A stretch of 64,000 bases of DNA from Anticarsia gemmatalis (lineage: Eukaryota; Arthropoda; Insecta; Lepidoptera; Erebidae), in NCBI RefSeq assembly GCF_050436995.1, contig NC_134766.1, positions 9,486,001 to 9,550,000 of the forward strand, in the 5' to 3' direction. This document shows positions 25,901-40,900 of the stretch, piece by piece (position 1 is the stretch's first letter; each line of letters starts with the position of its first letter). The notes under the pieces were generated by a model. The model was not told where the DNA came from. It ran no database searches and worked only from the letters and a program-made list of their open reading frames with translations. Both the position numbers and the translations under genes were made by a program.

Positions 25901-28900
25901 TGATCTTTCTCGCTACTTCTAAGTCAGCTACAACGAGCCTGCCTTCAGTTAGATCAAGTTTCGCGTGAAGGTAAAACTGGTGGCGTGTTGGTTCATTGAT
26001 CAGTAGATGCGGGGGCACCCAGAACTTGACGCGAAGGTCGACGCGTCCCCCGGGGATGCGGTGAGGATCGAGAGGGTTCCGCAAGTTCAGCCATCTTCCG
26101 GGTCCTGATCCTGGCGATACGCGGAGGCCGAAGTAGTCCGCTTCGGCACCGATCTCCAGTTTCTCGCATACCTGTAACGAGGAAAGGATACGTCAGCCAT
26201 GTCACACATCCTGATTAGAAAGGAACGCGGTAGTGAGAGTTAAACGTCTGCTTATTATGCTAGATAGTTTTACCTGTTAATCTACAACATAATTTCAAAT
26301 GGGATAAGTAATAATAAGTATACCCTATAATTTGATTACATACTTTCGCAACATTTTGATGTTCGTAAATTATTAAAAATTACATATTAGTGGCGGTCAG
26401 AGTGTGCTAACTAATTTGGCGACGCAGAAGTGAAAGCGGCGACTCAAAAACCAATTATTAGGTGCCATTTATCAATGTAAAACACGTCTGGTTCTGTGCT
26501 GGCGGCCATATTCAGTCTCCAGTTAATATTTTAATAAGTTATATCGTTAAAATACTGGCCACCGCTGGTAATAGTACAAGACACTACTTTTACAAACACT
26601 ACCACGGTATTTTCAATGGTGATACTGATGTTATTTGTGTTATTGCTAAGTAGTGCAATTATACACGATATGAAAACGCAGATACCTCTTATCTTCGATT
26701 AAAATAGGTTATTTTCAAGAGGATAACACGAAATTCTTCATAATTATTATGTTTTCGATCAAATTTCCTTCAACAATATTGTTTTTGATGTCGTATCAAT
26801 TAGCATAACGTTGTTTTCGCCAGTGGCAGCGCACTTTGGAACAAGAATCGTAAATGAAGGTGCGTCAAGTGTTTACTTATTAATTGCGCCGTCGATAATC
26901 GTGAATACACTTGTGGGGAACAATACCTGTGTTATTTATAAGTATTTGTCATTTGTATTGAAGACTTTGGACTTGATGCGAGGTAATTAATGTTTGGTTT
27001 AGGTAGTTAATGGTTAGATCTGTATTGTGGTTTTAACGTTTGAGACGCAGTTCACTAATGAGGAGGTTTTCCTGTTGCTATCGACCTCGTGTACGTATGT
27101 TGGGCATTTATATTCGAACACAGCAACAACTTAGTAAATCTGTTACCATTGTCACCTAAAACGTTTCTCAAAAATTAAATTAGATTTCGCAAAGTTAGTT
27201 TGTTTCCTTCTTGTTTTATTCCGTTTTATGAAGTCCAAGAAGATATTTGCATGTATAATCAATGTTGGTAAACATTTTCTAGTGAATCCTTGACTAAGCA
27301 TTTAACTATGAAAATATATGATTTCAACACTGACGTTTGTTTTGAAATCCTATCAGTATCACTCAGATGCATCGAGCTTGTTTATATAATGTAATCTAAT
27401 CGTTGAGTAAGGACGATGTTTACGATGAACACCATTGTGTTTACGAGAAAAAAGTAAAAGAATAACAAGGCTTATTGTTATGATGTAGAAAGAGAAAAAA
27501 ATGTCTACAGTATTCTTCGAGATGTGGACTTTAGACCGAAATAATAGGCACACATCACCCCTTTTATTACAAAGAGAATAACGCACCCCTACGTGGGATT
27601 AAAGCAGGATTAACTAACAAAAAATGCCGATCAGGTTTGCTTTAAGACATTAAAAAACATGTTTAAAAAAAGGAAAAGGGCTACACAGAGTGTTTGACAA
27701 AAGATTTCTTTTTTCTGTAGCAATATGCTGTTCTTTTAAAACGTTGCGATTTGTTTCATCTATGATCTTCTGTACCCTGTCTATATCAGTACCTCATGCA
27801 AAAACAAGTTATTTGCGCACACATTAGCTCCTAACAATAAACGTGTATTGACACACAGGTTTTCCGTCACATCACGCACTGGCAGCATGCAGCAATAATT
27901 GTAATGCAAGCCTATTGAATAAATATGACACGTGGAGACGCCGTGATGCACTCATGTACGGCAGCAGAGCCTTGTTGATCTCAATTACGAGATTTGTACA
28001 AGATTTATTAGTTGTGACGTCTTTTGACAGAATTGAATTGATACACGCAGCTTCTAGAAGACCTAATGACTCTGCATGTGTGGCCATTTAAAGTAAAATA
28101 AGACAAGATTTATGAATGTAAATGGAACTTAAGAGTCTGGTGGGACGTAGCAACAGGGGTTGCTTGCTCACCCCGATGGAAAATGGCCTGGTTTTATTTC
28201 TGTACGTATGTGTGTATTTGAAACTAACATTTCCATTACCTTAGATACTGCTTTAACTGGTTAGATCTAGATTATTATTTGGTTTGTCAACTAAAATAGA
28301 CTTTGCTTTATTGCTTTATCAACTCATAGCAATGGCACTTTTAGTTAGAGATAAAATCTTTAGTTAGAAAACTTTTGTACAATGTTCCATAGCATATTTT
28401 AGGAAAACTTAGCCTTTTCCTAGCAGATATTTTATACGACAAGTTTGTAAAATTCTGTGTGTACCAACGCTCCATTCTCCGAAACTACTAGTCAGATTTC
28501 TAAAATTCCTGCTTTATATAACAGCCACGTTCATGAAAAAGACTACGGGTTATCTAACATCATGCTACGACCAACGAGAGCTGAACAGTTCCTACCAACG
28601 CGAGGGAAATAACAACCTAATTAAAAAACTGAATAGCAGCCAGCTCATCTATCTCACCACCATATCGTACGATGAACGTGATACAGTAGCAGAACGTAAA
28701 TAAGAGGTCAAATGACAAATATTTACAGTACACGACACCGTGTCAAGTGTCAATGAGAATGAACAGATAGAGTTACTGGCCTCACCGGTGTGGATTACGA
28801 TTAGCGATTTTATACCGAATAGGAGTAGGTTGTTTTGTTTTTTAGGTCTTGTTTCGTTGGGTAGGTCAGGCAGGTCGTATAGTACGTTAGTAAAATTAAT

Positions 28901-31900
28901 GATGGCTGCTTCTTTTTGATCGTATTTTGTATAATTAATAAATGTCCAAGACGTTTTTGGTTCGGGTTTTCATATAGTTTATTCCTGCTCACAAAAATAA
29001 GAATAAAACTCTAATTTACCTCTTAGAGACAAAGACAGACGACAAAGAATTTATAAAAAAAAGGAGGAATATATATGTTAGTCGCGTTTTTTCTACTGGC
29101 CAAGGGAATGAGACTTAAATATAGGTCTGGTATTATTTAATTTTCCTAATAACAGGAAAACCATAATTAACTTAAAAGCTACTGCATAAAGGGATTCCCT
29201 AACCAATTTGCTAAAAAGAGGTAATAAAATGAAAACAGGGAGGTAAAACAATTTATTTAATGCAAGTACCGTTAGGGAAAGTTTATGTACTTCGCAGAAT
29301 CAACGCAATTGAGGGAGGGTAATAACGGTACTGAAGTACTGATTGATTGAAGATACCAGTTTTTTTGAGGAAATTATACAATTTTGATGCATCTGCCGGT
29401 ATAATGTGTTATGGGGAGACTTTTTGTATGAGAACCGCTATTAAAATTAGCTTTCTTCATAATCATATGTACTTAATGTTCTGCACGTAACAGTAAAGGT
29501 ACCTAAGTAAATACTGCCCGTATCTTAGTGGTTCCTAGACAATGCTTGTCAAAAATTTGTATATGAGAACGATAGTGCTGTTTCGTTTAGTCTGTATATA
29601 TAAACAATGCCTTGTTTTAGTTATACTTTAGTAGGCATTAAATATTTTAATTTTGTAGTCATAATATTTTGTCATTCTCAAAATATGCACAACCAAGGAA
29701 CGTTACCTAAAAGTACTATAGTGACTTTATATGAGGCATATTGTAGTTATTAAAATAGTTTGTAGGTTAATTAACTTTACAAATGATAATGGTATGATAG
29801 AGCTATAATTCCCAGCAACTGAATCATTTGTCATATTTGTAATGTGGTACTTAATTAATTACACATTACTCATACTTACGTGTGATGAAGACTTTATTTA
29901 TAAGTTTAGTATGGAATTGATATTTTAAATTAATAATTTTACTATTTAATTGCACCCGTATGTTTTTGAACATAGTCAAAGATCCCGAGACCAAAATTTT
30001 ACATGGTTTTACGCAAGCTGTAATTTTGAAAAAACAACAAAACGATTATTTAAAATGCGATGACTATAGTTGCTTCTTAATAATGCATTGTGTAAGAGAA
30101 AAAACAAACACTTTGTTGAGTGACAAAAATAAGAAAGTATCATGCCTTCAATACCTGATAACTTCTATATAAATCCGCGACAATAAAGTACCTAAAAACA
30201 TGTTTTTTTGTTTCAAATGACGATCGTTCACCTCTCGCTTTGATAACAAGGTCCCTTTCTTTATCACTTATCAAACGAAACAGGACTGTATTGTATTCAA
30301 AATATGGTCGATTTTATAACAATGAAATTATTGTTTATTATTAAAATATTGATAAAAAGTACGGTCACGGTTTCCGTTTAGGCTCTTTGTTATTATTTAG
30401 GGCGTTAATGTTTAGTGGAGTGAAATAAAAATGGTTGAAAGAGAAACTCGATGCACGGTGCGCGACCATGGCATATGTTGTAAACTATAATTACAAAGAT
30501 TACGTATTCAGATAATCATTTTGTAGCACAATGATCTTACAAAGAAGAAAAAACTGTTCTTTTTCTGATGTTGGTACTTCTACTTCTACCAATTTTGAGA
30601 TAAGAACTGTTTGTGTACTGATACCTAAAGACAAAGAACGCTAGTCAACGTTATTGTAATTCTGTACTATTACTATTCTATAGCGTAATGTTATAGTGTA
30701 TCTGGCTGCACAAATGTAAACAACGCAGTTGCCATGGCGAGTAATAACAAATAATACACTCCATCTCTTTCCATTGTACTCATTTCTATCGGTCCTCCCT
30801 TTCGTTCTTTGTTTGATACTCAAACCCGTTTTCCTCCGGTCGTACACACCTTTGAGTACCTCGTACTCCAGAATTAACTCAATCAACAAAGCTATCAACA
30901 TAGCAACCTCAGTTTAATGTAACCATTACAGATTTACACATATATTTGGCAGAACGCTAATCCGATCCATCAACTGGTTGCCAAATTGTACACACTAACA
31001 GTCGAAAGTTCGCAATTTGGATGGCGAATCGCTCGATTTGTTGCTCGACTGATCGTGAATTGAGCATGCGGTCTGCGCGTGATACGGAGAGAGAGAGACG
31101 GCACGAAAACATCTGGGTTGGCCGTTTACTGGTCAATGTTTATACACAGCTATTTTTGTTTCGCCAACACTGCCAAGCTAAAGGATTTTGATTTTGCTGT
31201 TTTGTACCTGACCTATTTCTAAGACAATGTTTTGTTTTTAACACGTTGTACTAACGTGTTCACTGTGGTCAGCCAAAATACTAGTGGAGGGAGTAAATCT
31301 CAAAACAGACTTCAATTTGTTCTAACAATTAGTACAGATTGCAGGAAGTCTTGAAAAGCTTGATTGAATGTCGTGAGATGTAATCAGACTGGTCGGTTTC
31401 CTACTTAGAACTGGTTTTATTGTGCAATAGCGACTTAAAAGGCTAGACCACTTGCAGCGTTAAGTATTAGAAGAAAGTACTTTTAGACCTTAGTACTGCA
31501 TTCGTGTATTTTTATCGTGTGCATGTAAAGCCACGTTTTTTCACCCACGTGACTTAATCGATTCCTTCATTCATGGTTAGAAACAGTTTTATCGCGAAAG
31601 TGACGTCACAATAGTAGTAATTGCATAAATGTGCAATTGCATGACATTAGCCCTTGGCAATTTAGTTTATAACGGAATAAACATCAGACAATATTACTTG
31701 AATTACGATTGATTCCTCATGTAACTGTAGTTCCATTTTCGAAAGATGTATTATGTTTTTCTCTTAATGTCTTCGAACTGGCAGCTTGCGATTGGCTTAC
31801 AACCAAATCTTGTTCTTTGTTCGGTTGTCGTCGTGAAATTCCGGCTTCCATAATGGATGCAATATGAAGGGAGTCAATGCCCTTTACTGTCACAGCGCTT

Positions 31901-34900
31901 CAACTTTTAAAAAGAAGTCACTGTAATTCAATTCCTTTCTTTGATGTATACTTAGACACGGTTTCCAAAGTATATGTGGCGAAGTTTCATTGTTTCTTTA
32001 ATGGCTGTAATTAATAAAGCTATTACATTTTCCGCAAGAGATTTTCCCGGATTTAATTTGTACAAGGAAAATCGTCTCTTACTTTTTTGTAGGCACTTAG
32101 ATTGAAAAGATAGCTACAGTAGTTATATGACTGGTACAGAATGTTTGTTATTTAATTCCTAACCTTGTAACTGAGCTTCCATCTGTCCCTGACAAGTCCC
32201 TTCACCCTTTCATAAGTTAGTATATTTATTTCCATTATTGTCAATCGAGACTCCACAAATGTAGTCCTGTATGTTTTTTAGTGCAACCTGGCTGGAACTT
32301 AACCAGTTCTCGCTATTGTCGGGTCGATGTCCGACTCAAAGGATACCACGCACGTGCCCCGCTTTGAACTCCTAGATAAAGCAGATTAGTTTCACTTTTT
32401 ATACCATAAATCTGTAAAAGGAAACGTTAAAAACGACATTTTTTATTTAGAAAAGAAACGCTAAAAGTTCAAATGTCGAATACGAACGGCTTTTAAATTT
32501 CGTAACCACTGGCTGCATGTGATGTTTCCTTTTAAATGTAAAAAGTTTACTTTCGAAAGAGGTTTGAGCTTTGCTTGCGAGTCGTATGCTTTTTTGTGTC
32601 AGTTGAGGACATGTAATGTCTGTTCTTTTGTTGCGTTAATTATTTCCTGTACCGTGAGGAAATGTTCAAATTAATAAACGATCGAAAGCATAATTATGTA
32701 AGAGATTGTTTTAAATTAATGAATGGGCCTAAAGTCTACAATTAAAAACAAAAGCCTTGTAATAAAATTGCAAAAACGGAATCGTTGTTTTTCTCATACT
32801 AATATGAATATGCTAATATTGTAACAGTCGGCCTAACGACGCAGTTGCAAAAAAGTATTGTTTACAGAATTCACTCGAGTATTTAACCTCGAGCACCTGC
32901 ACATATTCTACCTACATTGTTTAAAAAGAAAATTACGCGCAATACACTATCGCGAATGACCAACCACGTGGTAGAAAAATAATATTCTAAACTATTTTGC
33001 CGACACGGTAAATTAAACTCTATTATTTGATTGCAAGGATTCAAATTAATTTGCAACGGATGCTAGATTGGTTTGACTAATAAGTAGGGAGCCATTTTGT
33101 TAATGACGTAATATGACCAAACGTAGATGGGTTATAAAAACAAGGGCAAGCGAAGGTAGTTCGTGTATTAACTTAGTTGATAAGTCACTTGAACAAAGGA
33201 ATATGCAATAAGGAAGCTTGTATGTAGACAGAGGCATAAAACATATTATTTTAGTGGTGAATTGATTAGAAGAAACTGTAAACACTAGCAGTGAGTCATA
33301 TACCGTCTAGTGTAAACATAATTACCGCGAAAATACTTTAAAGACGGCAAACACACTAATTGCTTTTATTCAATAAAATAGTAGGTCAATTTGAAACGCA
33401 GAAAACCTAGTGTATTTATAAGAATTCTACTTTGAAACAGATTTTTGTCCCATTTTTAGTCCAGAAAGCGTATTCGTTCATACGCTGGCTGATCAGAATT
33501 GACATACATATTTCGAAGAATTGTTTAAAGAACTTTCTGGCATAGCTTTTAACATATTTTTTCATTACCACTAAAACAATATTAATCAATTTCTAAATGA
33601 CAAAGATTTGATCCGTTGTACCTACATGGTCTTTGACGTGAAAAGGTATTATACCACTCTATAAATAATGTAATAATCGTTCTATTAATTAAACATTATA
33701 CGGTTATTTTAACAGATAACATTGTTAATATGTAATGGGCCGTGGTTGACAACAATAGAGGCCTTGATAACTACGTACGATAATGCCTGAAGGAATTTAT
33801 TATTCATACTATTTTGTTCCTGGTCGCGTAAACATAATAATGGTAATATAATTAATTTACTTCCTGCAAATAAATGAGACTACGATTTTTAATATGTATA
33901 ATGCACAATTACATTTTTCTCAAAATCATTACCTTAGTATTATTCCTACGATTTAGGAACAGAATAAAAAAAATATTTGTACTTAAATAAATTTGAAACT
34001 ATAGAAACGCACTTCTTCAGTTTCTATAAAAAAAATGTCCCCTAAAAAGGGTAGTGAGCTTTTAGCCTATTATACTGAACTAAACTGTCAAGCGTGGAAA
34101 TGTGAGTAAGTACCTAAGTATGTATGTACATAAATTATGTCAAAATACTTGTATCCAAGTTGTGACTAATTTTATTGAAATGTATTTCAGCTGATTACAT
34201 AACTTGTGTATTTTGCTATTGTTTAAATTTCAGAGTATTTTTATGTACTTTATTACGTAGATGCATTGAAATTATCTAAAATGTAATAAAATCATATTTT
34301 AAGTATATTAAGTTTATTGACTGCAAGAATGCGTAGTGCTATTAGATTTGATAAGATATGCATATAAAATAATTTGTTTATGTCAATATTGCGAAAACAA
34401 AAACAACACGATTACTTTGATTTATTATCAAAACAACGTGTTTTTCAAAAAGGTAGTTATCGATTGTCTTGATCTTATTAGTTATATTGACAACAATAAT
34501 ATTTTATTGTTGCACAATTAAAATATTAGGCACGAAGAACCTATTTTTCAAAAACAACATTTTGTTTTGTTAATAGGTACAGTGCTTACTTATAAGTCTA
34601 GTCTTGACACTAAGCATCTTAGTGCAAAATATAATTTATAATATAAGCCCGAAATGTCAAAACTGCACATTAATAAACATTTTAAGTTTTGACTCAAAAG
34701 TTTCGAAACAGTGACGTCAGTGCACTTCTTCAACTTTATATGACGTCACCACTACATGAAATAGACAATCTAAGTATATGATACATAACTATTACATAGT
34801 ATATAAGTGTAAATTATAAAGCACATAGAAACTTCTATGTATGTGCAACATTCACACATTTAAGAAAACAAGTCCTTATACAGGACGTAACTAGATAAAT

Positions 34901-37900
34901 CTAGTTTAAACTAACAATACAAACCTGTCTTGTTTAACAACTTTGTAATGACCTCTACTCTGCCGTCGTAAATCTAAACACAGTAACTTCAAAATATGCG
35001 TTTTGAGAAAAACGCGGTTGAAGTTTAATGGTTAATTTTTGCTCTCATGAAGATACTAATTATTGTATATTATTTCATGCAACTTTTAATGTTAGTATAT
35101 AGTTAAATCTTTGATTCTGTATATATATATATCTAGTATATTATTATTGTATAAATAATAAAATTAGATAATGTGTTTTAAGCTAGGGTAATAATATAAT
35201 ATTGTTTTATTTTTTAAGTTTCAACACGGTAACTCAACGGTTACTGTGTTGTAACCAAGTTTTACCTATTACTGTGTTGTAACTTTGTAAAGATATTAAC
35301 ATTAGGGGAATTACGACACAGTAAGTATGTACATACTGTGTTATAACTATGTTTCTTAGAAATACGTATAAAATCAGTAATACAGTAAATGAGATACTGT
35401 GATTTATTCAAGTATTTGTTGTTTATCTTTGAACAATATTTTATACGCAATCACAGTAACTGAAGAAGCCGTGTTATAATCAAGCAAAAAAAGAAAAATT
35501 AAAATCTATTCACGTTAAAAAAACACAGTTAGTAGTGAGATACTGTTATTTAATTTAAAATAACACAGATACTGTATTTTTTATTAAAAAAAAAGTTTTT
35601 TTTGTAAAAATACTGTGTTTTTATTTAATGTATTTCGGTAACTATCCATCGTACAAACAAACCGAAAACTTTCTCAAATAGCCCGCGGTCTCCTGATTCC
35701 AAAGAACTAAACAAACTATAAACACAGTAACTTAAGTTACTGTGTTTACATTTACGACGGCAGTACTATACATGGGGTTTGAAAAAATTGGTAGTATTAA
35801 AACGGTTCAAGTACACCTATTATATAGCTGAGGCATTTAAGTTATTTTGAAATTGGAAAGATATGATATCTATATATTCTTATTTACATTACTGACTATA
35901 TTAGCTGGTACAAAAATCTACTCGCTTACTCCCGACACTCCAGTTTGTTTCCAATCGTGTCGAATTAGAGCTAAATTACTGCGTGATTGCTTTCTAAAGG
36001 AGAAAACGTTACAAAAAATATATTTTACTGAATATAATACTTATAATTTAATCATTCATCTTTGACATTATTCTGTCAAACTATCAATAAATCTTTTGTA
36101 ATTTTTATATCCAACAAAAACATTTCTACGCTTCTAATCTACTCCGTATCGATTACTATTGCGTGATCGATTCATAACTGCGCGCTATTTTCAATGAAAA
36201 ACCTGTTTTCTATCAAAACAGTTTGATCTTCACGCTATTAAAACCTAGATGCTCTTTTTGTTTTAGTGTTTTTATTTATTGGTGGGTGGAAAATGTCATG
36301 TGTCTGCGTATTTGCATTCAGAGACCCTAATTTTATTTATATTTGTTAAAAACTATGGTTTTTGCATAGTTTCTGCGACACGCATTTGGTGTAATGACTT
36401 TCACGAGACGAACAAGCAATTAGTTTATTTTTAAGGCGCATGTATTAGTGCTCGCGATCCAGATATGATTACCTGCAGAAGGTAATTCGAATCTAGCAGA
36501 ATCACAGCGATACCAGAAATGATTTACCCAGCACCAAGTTGATCCAAGCACATTTAAAATTCATTGGCAAGTATTCAATTGCAAATAGCATGCATCAATA
36601 TTCGAATCAGGCACGTAGAACATAACACTCAAATCCCCAACTTCCTCAGTCGATAGCTTCAACAAACAGCTTTATTACATTCACCTCGGCACAAGCTTTT
36701 CAAATGTATATATAAATGGGAAAATAATAGCAGAACTGATAGTTTTTGTTCTCTCGGGCAATAAACCTTGATGGGACTTTCTCTAACTCATCTAGGAAAC
36801 ATATATGTTGTATGATTGTATCTGTTGAAAGGGCAGTCTTCCTCGCCGCAACTTTCTGCTGGATTTTATGTGCGCGGTTTAGTAATGACCTATGTGGTCT
36901 ACGAATTTGGAAAGCTGATAAACCCAAACTTAATATTCGTTTAAGGCAGACGTTAGGCTAAATAAGTTCTAAGTAAACAAATTAAGTTGAGCACCGCTCG
37001 ATAGGAAACTTTTTCTAGAGTCTTCCTCGACGGATCTTTGTCTTGCAGTAACTACCTTCCATTAAATAAATATATGCATTGCTATGTATATCGATGGCGC
37101 AAACACCTTGGTTTTCAATGTTAAAGGGTCATTTTTAATGTTTATATCGCGGGTTGCGTAATATTTTTAGCGTCAGCTTGCATTTCGAAACGCGATGTTA
37201 ACAACGTTGGCGCCAATCCATTTTGACAGCACCATCCATTTTGTTTAATGTGTATATCCGAAATTTTGGATACTGCAGATTGCCATATTTCGCACACATT
37301 GTAATTTTTATAGCAATTATTTTGGGGTTATTCAAAGTCACGCTCGGTTTGTTTATGTAATGGCATAAATCACAGATTTTGTAGATAACTTTGATACACC
37401 TAGTATTAGAAACGCAAAATAGATAATAGATCACATGATTTACCCCACGCGAAGTTGTTATTGATAGATAAATAGCAGATAACGCTAATTTACTATGTCA
37501 TCAAATCTTAGATTGTTGTGGCACTCCCTGCACTGAGCAAATACACGGCTTAACGTTACTACGCAGTTAGATTATACAAGGAACCTAAAAATACCTACAT
37601 GTAGAAGCAAAGCAGGCCATTGCGAAGTTGCTACAATATTTACAATGTAATAAGCAGTGTACATACTTTACGCATTTTATAGCCCTCCTTAAACACTAGC
37701 TGTTTATACCTGTTTATTTCGCGCGTTATGTCCGTCAACCGCCATTTTGTCGCCACCTATATTCTATATTCAAATAGTTACAAGTAGCACCGGTTTCGCG
37801 CCTTCCTGAATAGTTCAACATAATTTATAGAAATACTTAGAATTTGTTGTAAACAAGCCATGTTTAGCTGCGACATTATGAATTTAAATTGCGAACATTT

Positions 37901-40900
37901 GTTGCATTTTGAACATTAACATTAGCATATTTGAACGTGGCAACACCATTGTCGTAGTAATGTGCGCAATATTCGTTGAGGCTGACAATAAAATTTTGCC
38001 ATTGCTAAATAAGGCAAGGAGAATGAAGACTCAGGTAAATAATATTCACCTTGATTTCGAGATACTTAATTTGTCAGCATATCTCGGATTTTATTGCTCA
38101 CGACGGAAAATAAGAAATAAAGATAATTTCTCAGGTAAAAATAATCAAATATGGACTATAAAACCATAAATTCGATATCTTTAATTCCTAAAGACTTCTT
38201 TAGTCCAGTGGTACCTTCTGTACTTATTACGATCGTATCTACATCCGCAAATAGGTAAGTAATCTTCATTCTTGTGACGTCAGAAGATAGTAGGGCTATC
38301 GTTGGCGGGTAGCAACGAGCGATAAAACATGAATTGGCGAAAAATTGCACCCACCACGACTCATCGATTCTTATCATGAGATATTTAGATATGGTGTACT
38401 AACCATGGCTCAAATTAATATTGTAAATAAAAAAGTTGTTGATAGAGACTATGTAGATAAAACAAAAGACGATTTTTTACAGAAGCACCGAGATCTGTCA
38501 GCATATTATGGAACAAAAGGTTTTTGTGGTACATTTAATAAGTTTTCGCAGAAAAGAGGTATTTCCTTCACATTATTACTCAAGGAAAGGAAACGGCTAT
38601 AGTGAACAACGCGAATGTTGTATTAATTACAATACGCTAGCTACGTCTACCTATTGCCGAGCCCCTGACGATCAAAGTCCAATTTTTTATAACCTCCAAA
38701 CCGGTTTACGCCTCGTAAATTTTAGAGGTGGATATTTGAAGTATGTTCTTTTAAATCAGGTCAGAATTTTGTACAAATTACGGGTAGATTTAAGATTAGT
38801 GTTTAGCAGGAAAAAGTTATTAAAATGTCTTAGATAATTTACTTTGTGGGTTATCTGAGAAAGTAGGTTTTGTGACAAACATGTTTTTAAGGAATATGGG
38901 TTGCATGCTCCAAATAAATTGGGTTTTAGGGCCAAGACATGAAGAGACTATTTTTATTTTGAAAGAATTGTAATATTATATTATAGTTCAAATAGAACAA
39001 AGGAAAAGGTTCATACCTAATCATAAAAACGGTTTTGACCTACAGCATAATTCTTAGCCTTGGCCATACAATGGAAGGCAAAAAACTCTGACTAAGCAGG
39101 CAACACTAAAATAGGAAAACAAATTTTGGAATGGCGCCAAAATTCAAATACTCCGTTGACAACCAAGTTTTATTTTTAAAATTATGTTTCATTGATTCGT
39201 TAATAGAGATTCGGAATTTAAATATTCTATCTTGTAATGAGAGGTGAATAAACTTAATGGTGTATTGTTTCATTGAAGGCAAAAAATATTGTTTAACTTG
39301 AGTATCATGCACAGGATTGTTTTTGTCGCGCAGTATTTTAATGAAACTGTTTGGTAGTCGCACACATACTGGTACGTCTAAACATGGTATGACAATTAGA
39401 ATTTACGGCACCATAAATGGTCACGTGACAGGGTAATATATTACTCGCTAATCTAACAATTCAACAGCATCGCAAAATCAACAGATAATTTCGCGCTGTT
39501 CTCCTTCATGGTACCTCAGAAATACGCTAACTGCCCATACATTTTTTACGTGTGTATAGTAACTTTCTCAAGTTCAATCAGAGACTGAACTTTTGGCTGT
39601 TCTCCAATGTAACACGAGGTGTGAGCGTGAATCTGACGCAACAGGGATCTCCCACGTATTTGAAAACGCGAGTTTACACACGTTCACAGTCCACACCCCT
39701 GCATTTCTGTCTAGTCTAGTTTAAATCAGTACAAGGTTTTGAATCGCGAGCTTATTCGTAATTTGCAAACAATTATTTTATATTTAATTCAGTCTGGTCG
39801 CAGTTGACCCGATCATAATGAATCTGAAGATATTAGCTAGGTAGAAACTAGAGAACGAATTATTTAGCTCCATTCACATTCATACAGACTATCCAATTTA
39901 GTTTCTTGAAACGATTGCGCAAACGCAACGAAAGGATGCTATACGAATGATACACCATCCTGTGATTTGAAAGGAAGTAACATATTTAGCAATTCAAAAG
40001 GTAATTGAAAAAGTGCTCAATATAAGAAAGAAGATAACTTTAGCTATGAAAGATGGGGTCATCATCTTGATGTGTCTGTAAATTTGCTAGAAATAAAGAT
40101 AATATTTGCTTAGTAATAAAGCTGTCGTCAAAATGAGTGGTAAAGTCACCTTTGATAAGCCAAGTCCAAAGTGAAGACAAGCGAGACATGACGACAGTAA
40201 TTATTCTTTACATGTATTTAAGAAAATGGTCATCATTAGCGTAATGTCTATTATTAACACTGAGTTTGAACTAAAGCAATCTGTCACTTTTGTTTTTAGA
40301 TTTGTATATGAACGTTCATTTTATCCTAATATGGTTAGTCTGGTTTCATGTTCGTGAGATGATCTTTGCGTGCTAGTCGAAATTAGTTGGCAGGTCAAAT
40401 AGTTGCATGCAAATTAGCTCTCGGCTCCTTAAACTACACGTTTGCATAATTAAGTCTAGAGTATGTATTTCTTCTAAGAAACGGTAATAGCGTAATTATA
40501 TGCGTCACGTGTCTCTAATTACAAATTTATTTTCATCCTGAGGTTGAAATATTATTTTGGCAGTGATCGACTCTTTGACTGATCTTTCCTGTCACGAAAC
40601 GGATTTGCAAAGACAATGCTTTTGGACTCACATTGTAAATCATTGCTCAACAGTATCTTTTCTCCTTGGGTTCGTCATGGTATTGCTTCACTCCTAAATA
40701 TGTTCAAGTGTTCAGTTACTTGAAAAGGGTCCAAAAGTAAGTGAATATTGAATTAATATTGGAGCCACGTTCAAGAGGTCGACCCACTTGTATACGCTGC
40801 GTTTCGGCTTTTGAACTTTCTCAATGAGGTTGAAACACTTGATTTTGTTTAATTGAACAGTTGTAGATGACATTTCTGTATTAATCATTGTGAAATAATT

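Noticed and set aside
26395..26575. Possible inverted repeat around 'ggcggtcag' and 'ctggccaccgct'
   Set aside because: Pairing is too imperfect to call a transposon end.
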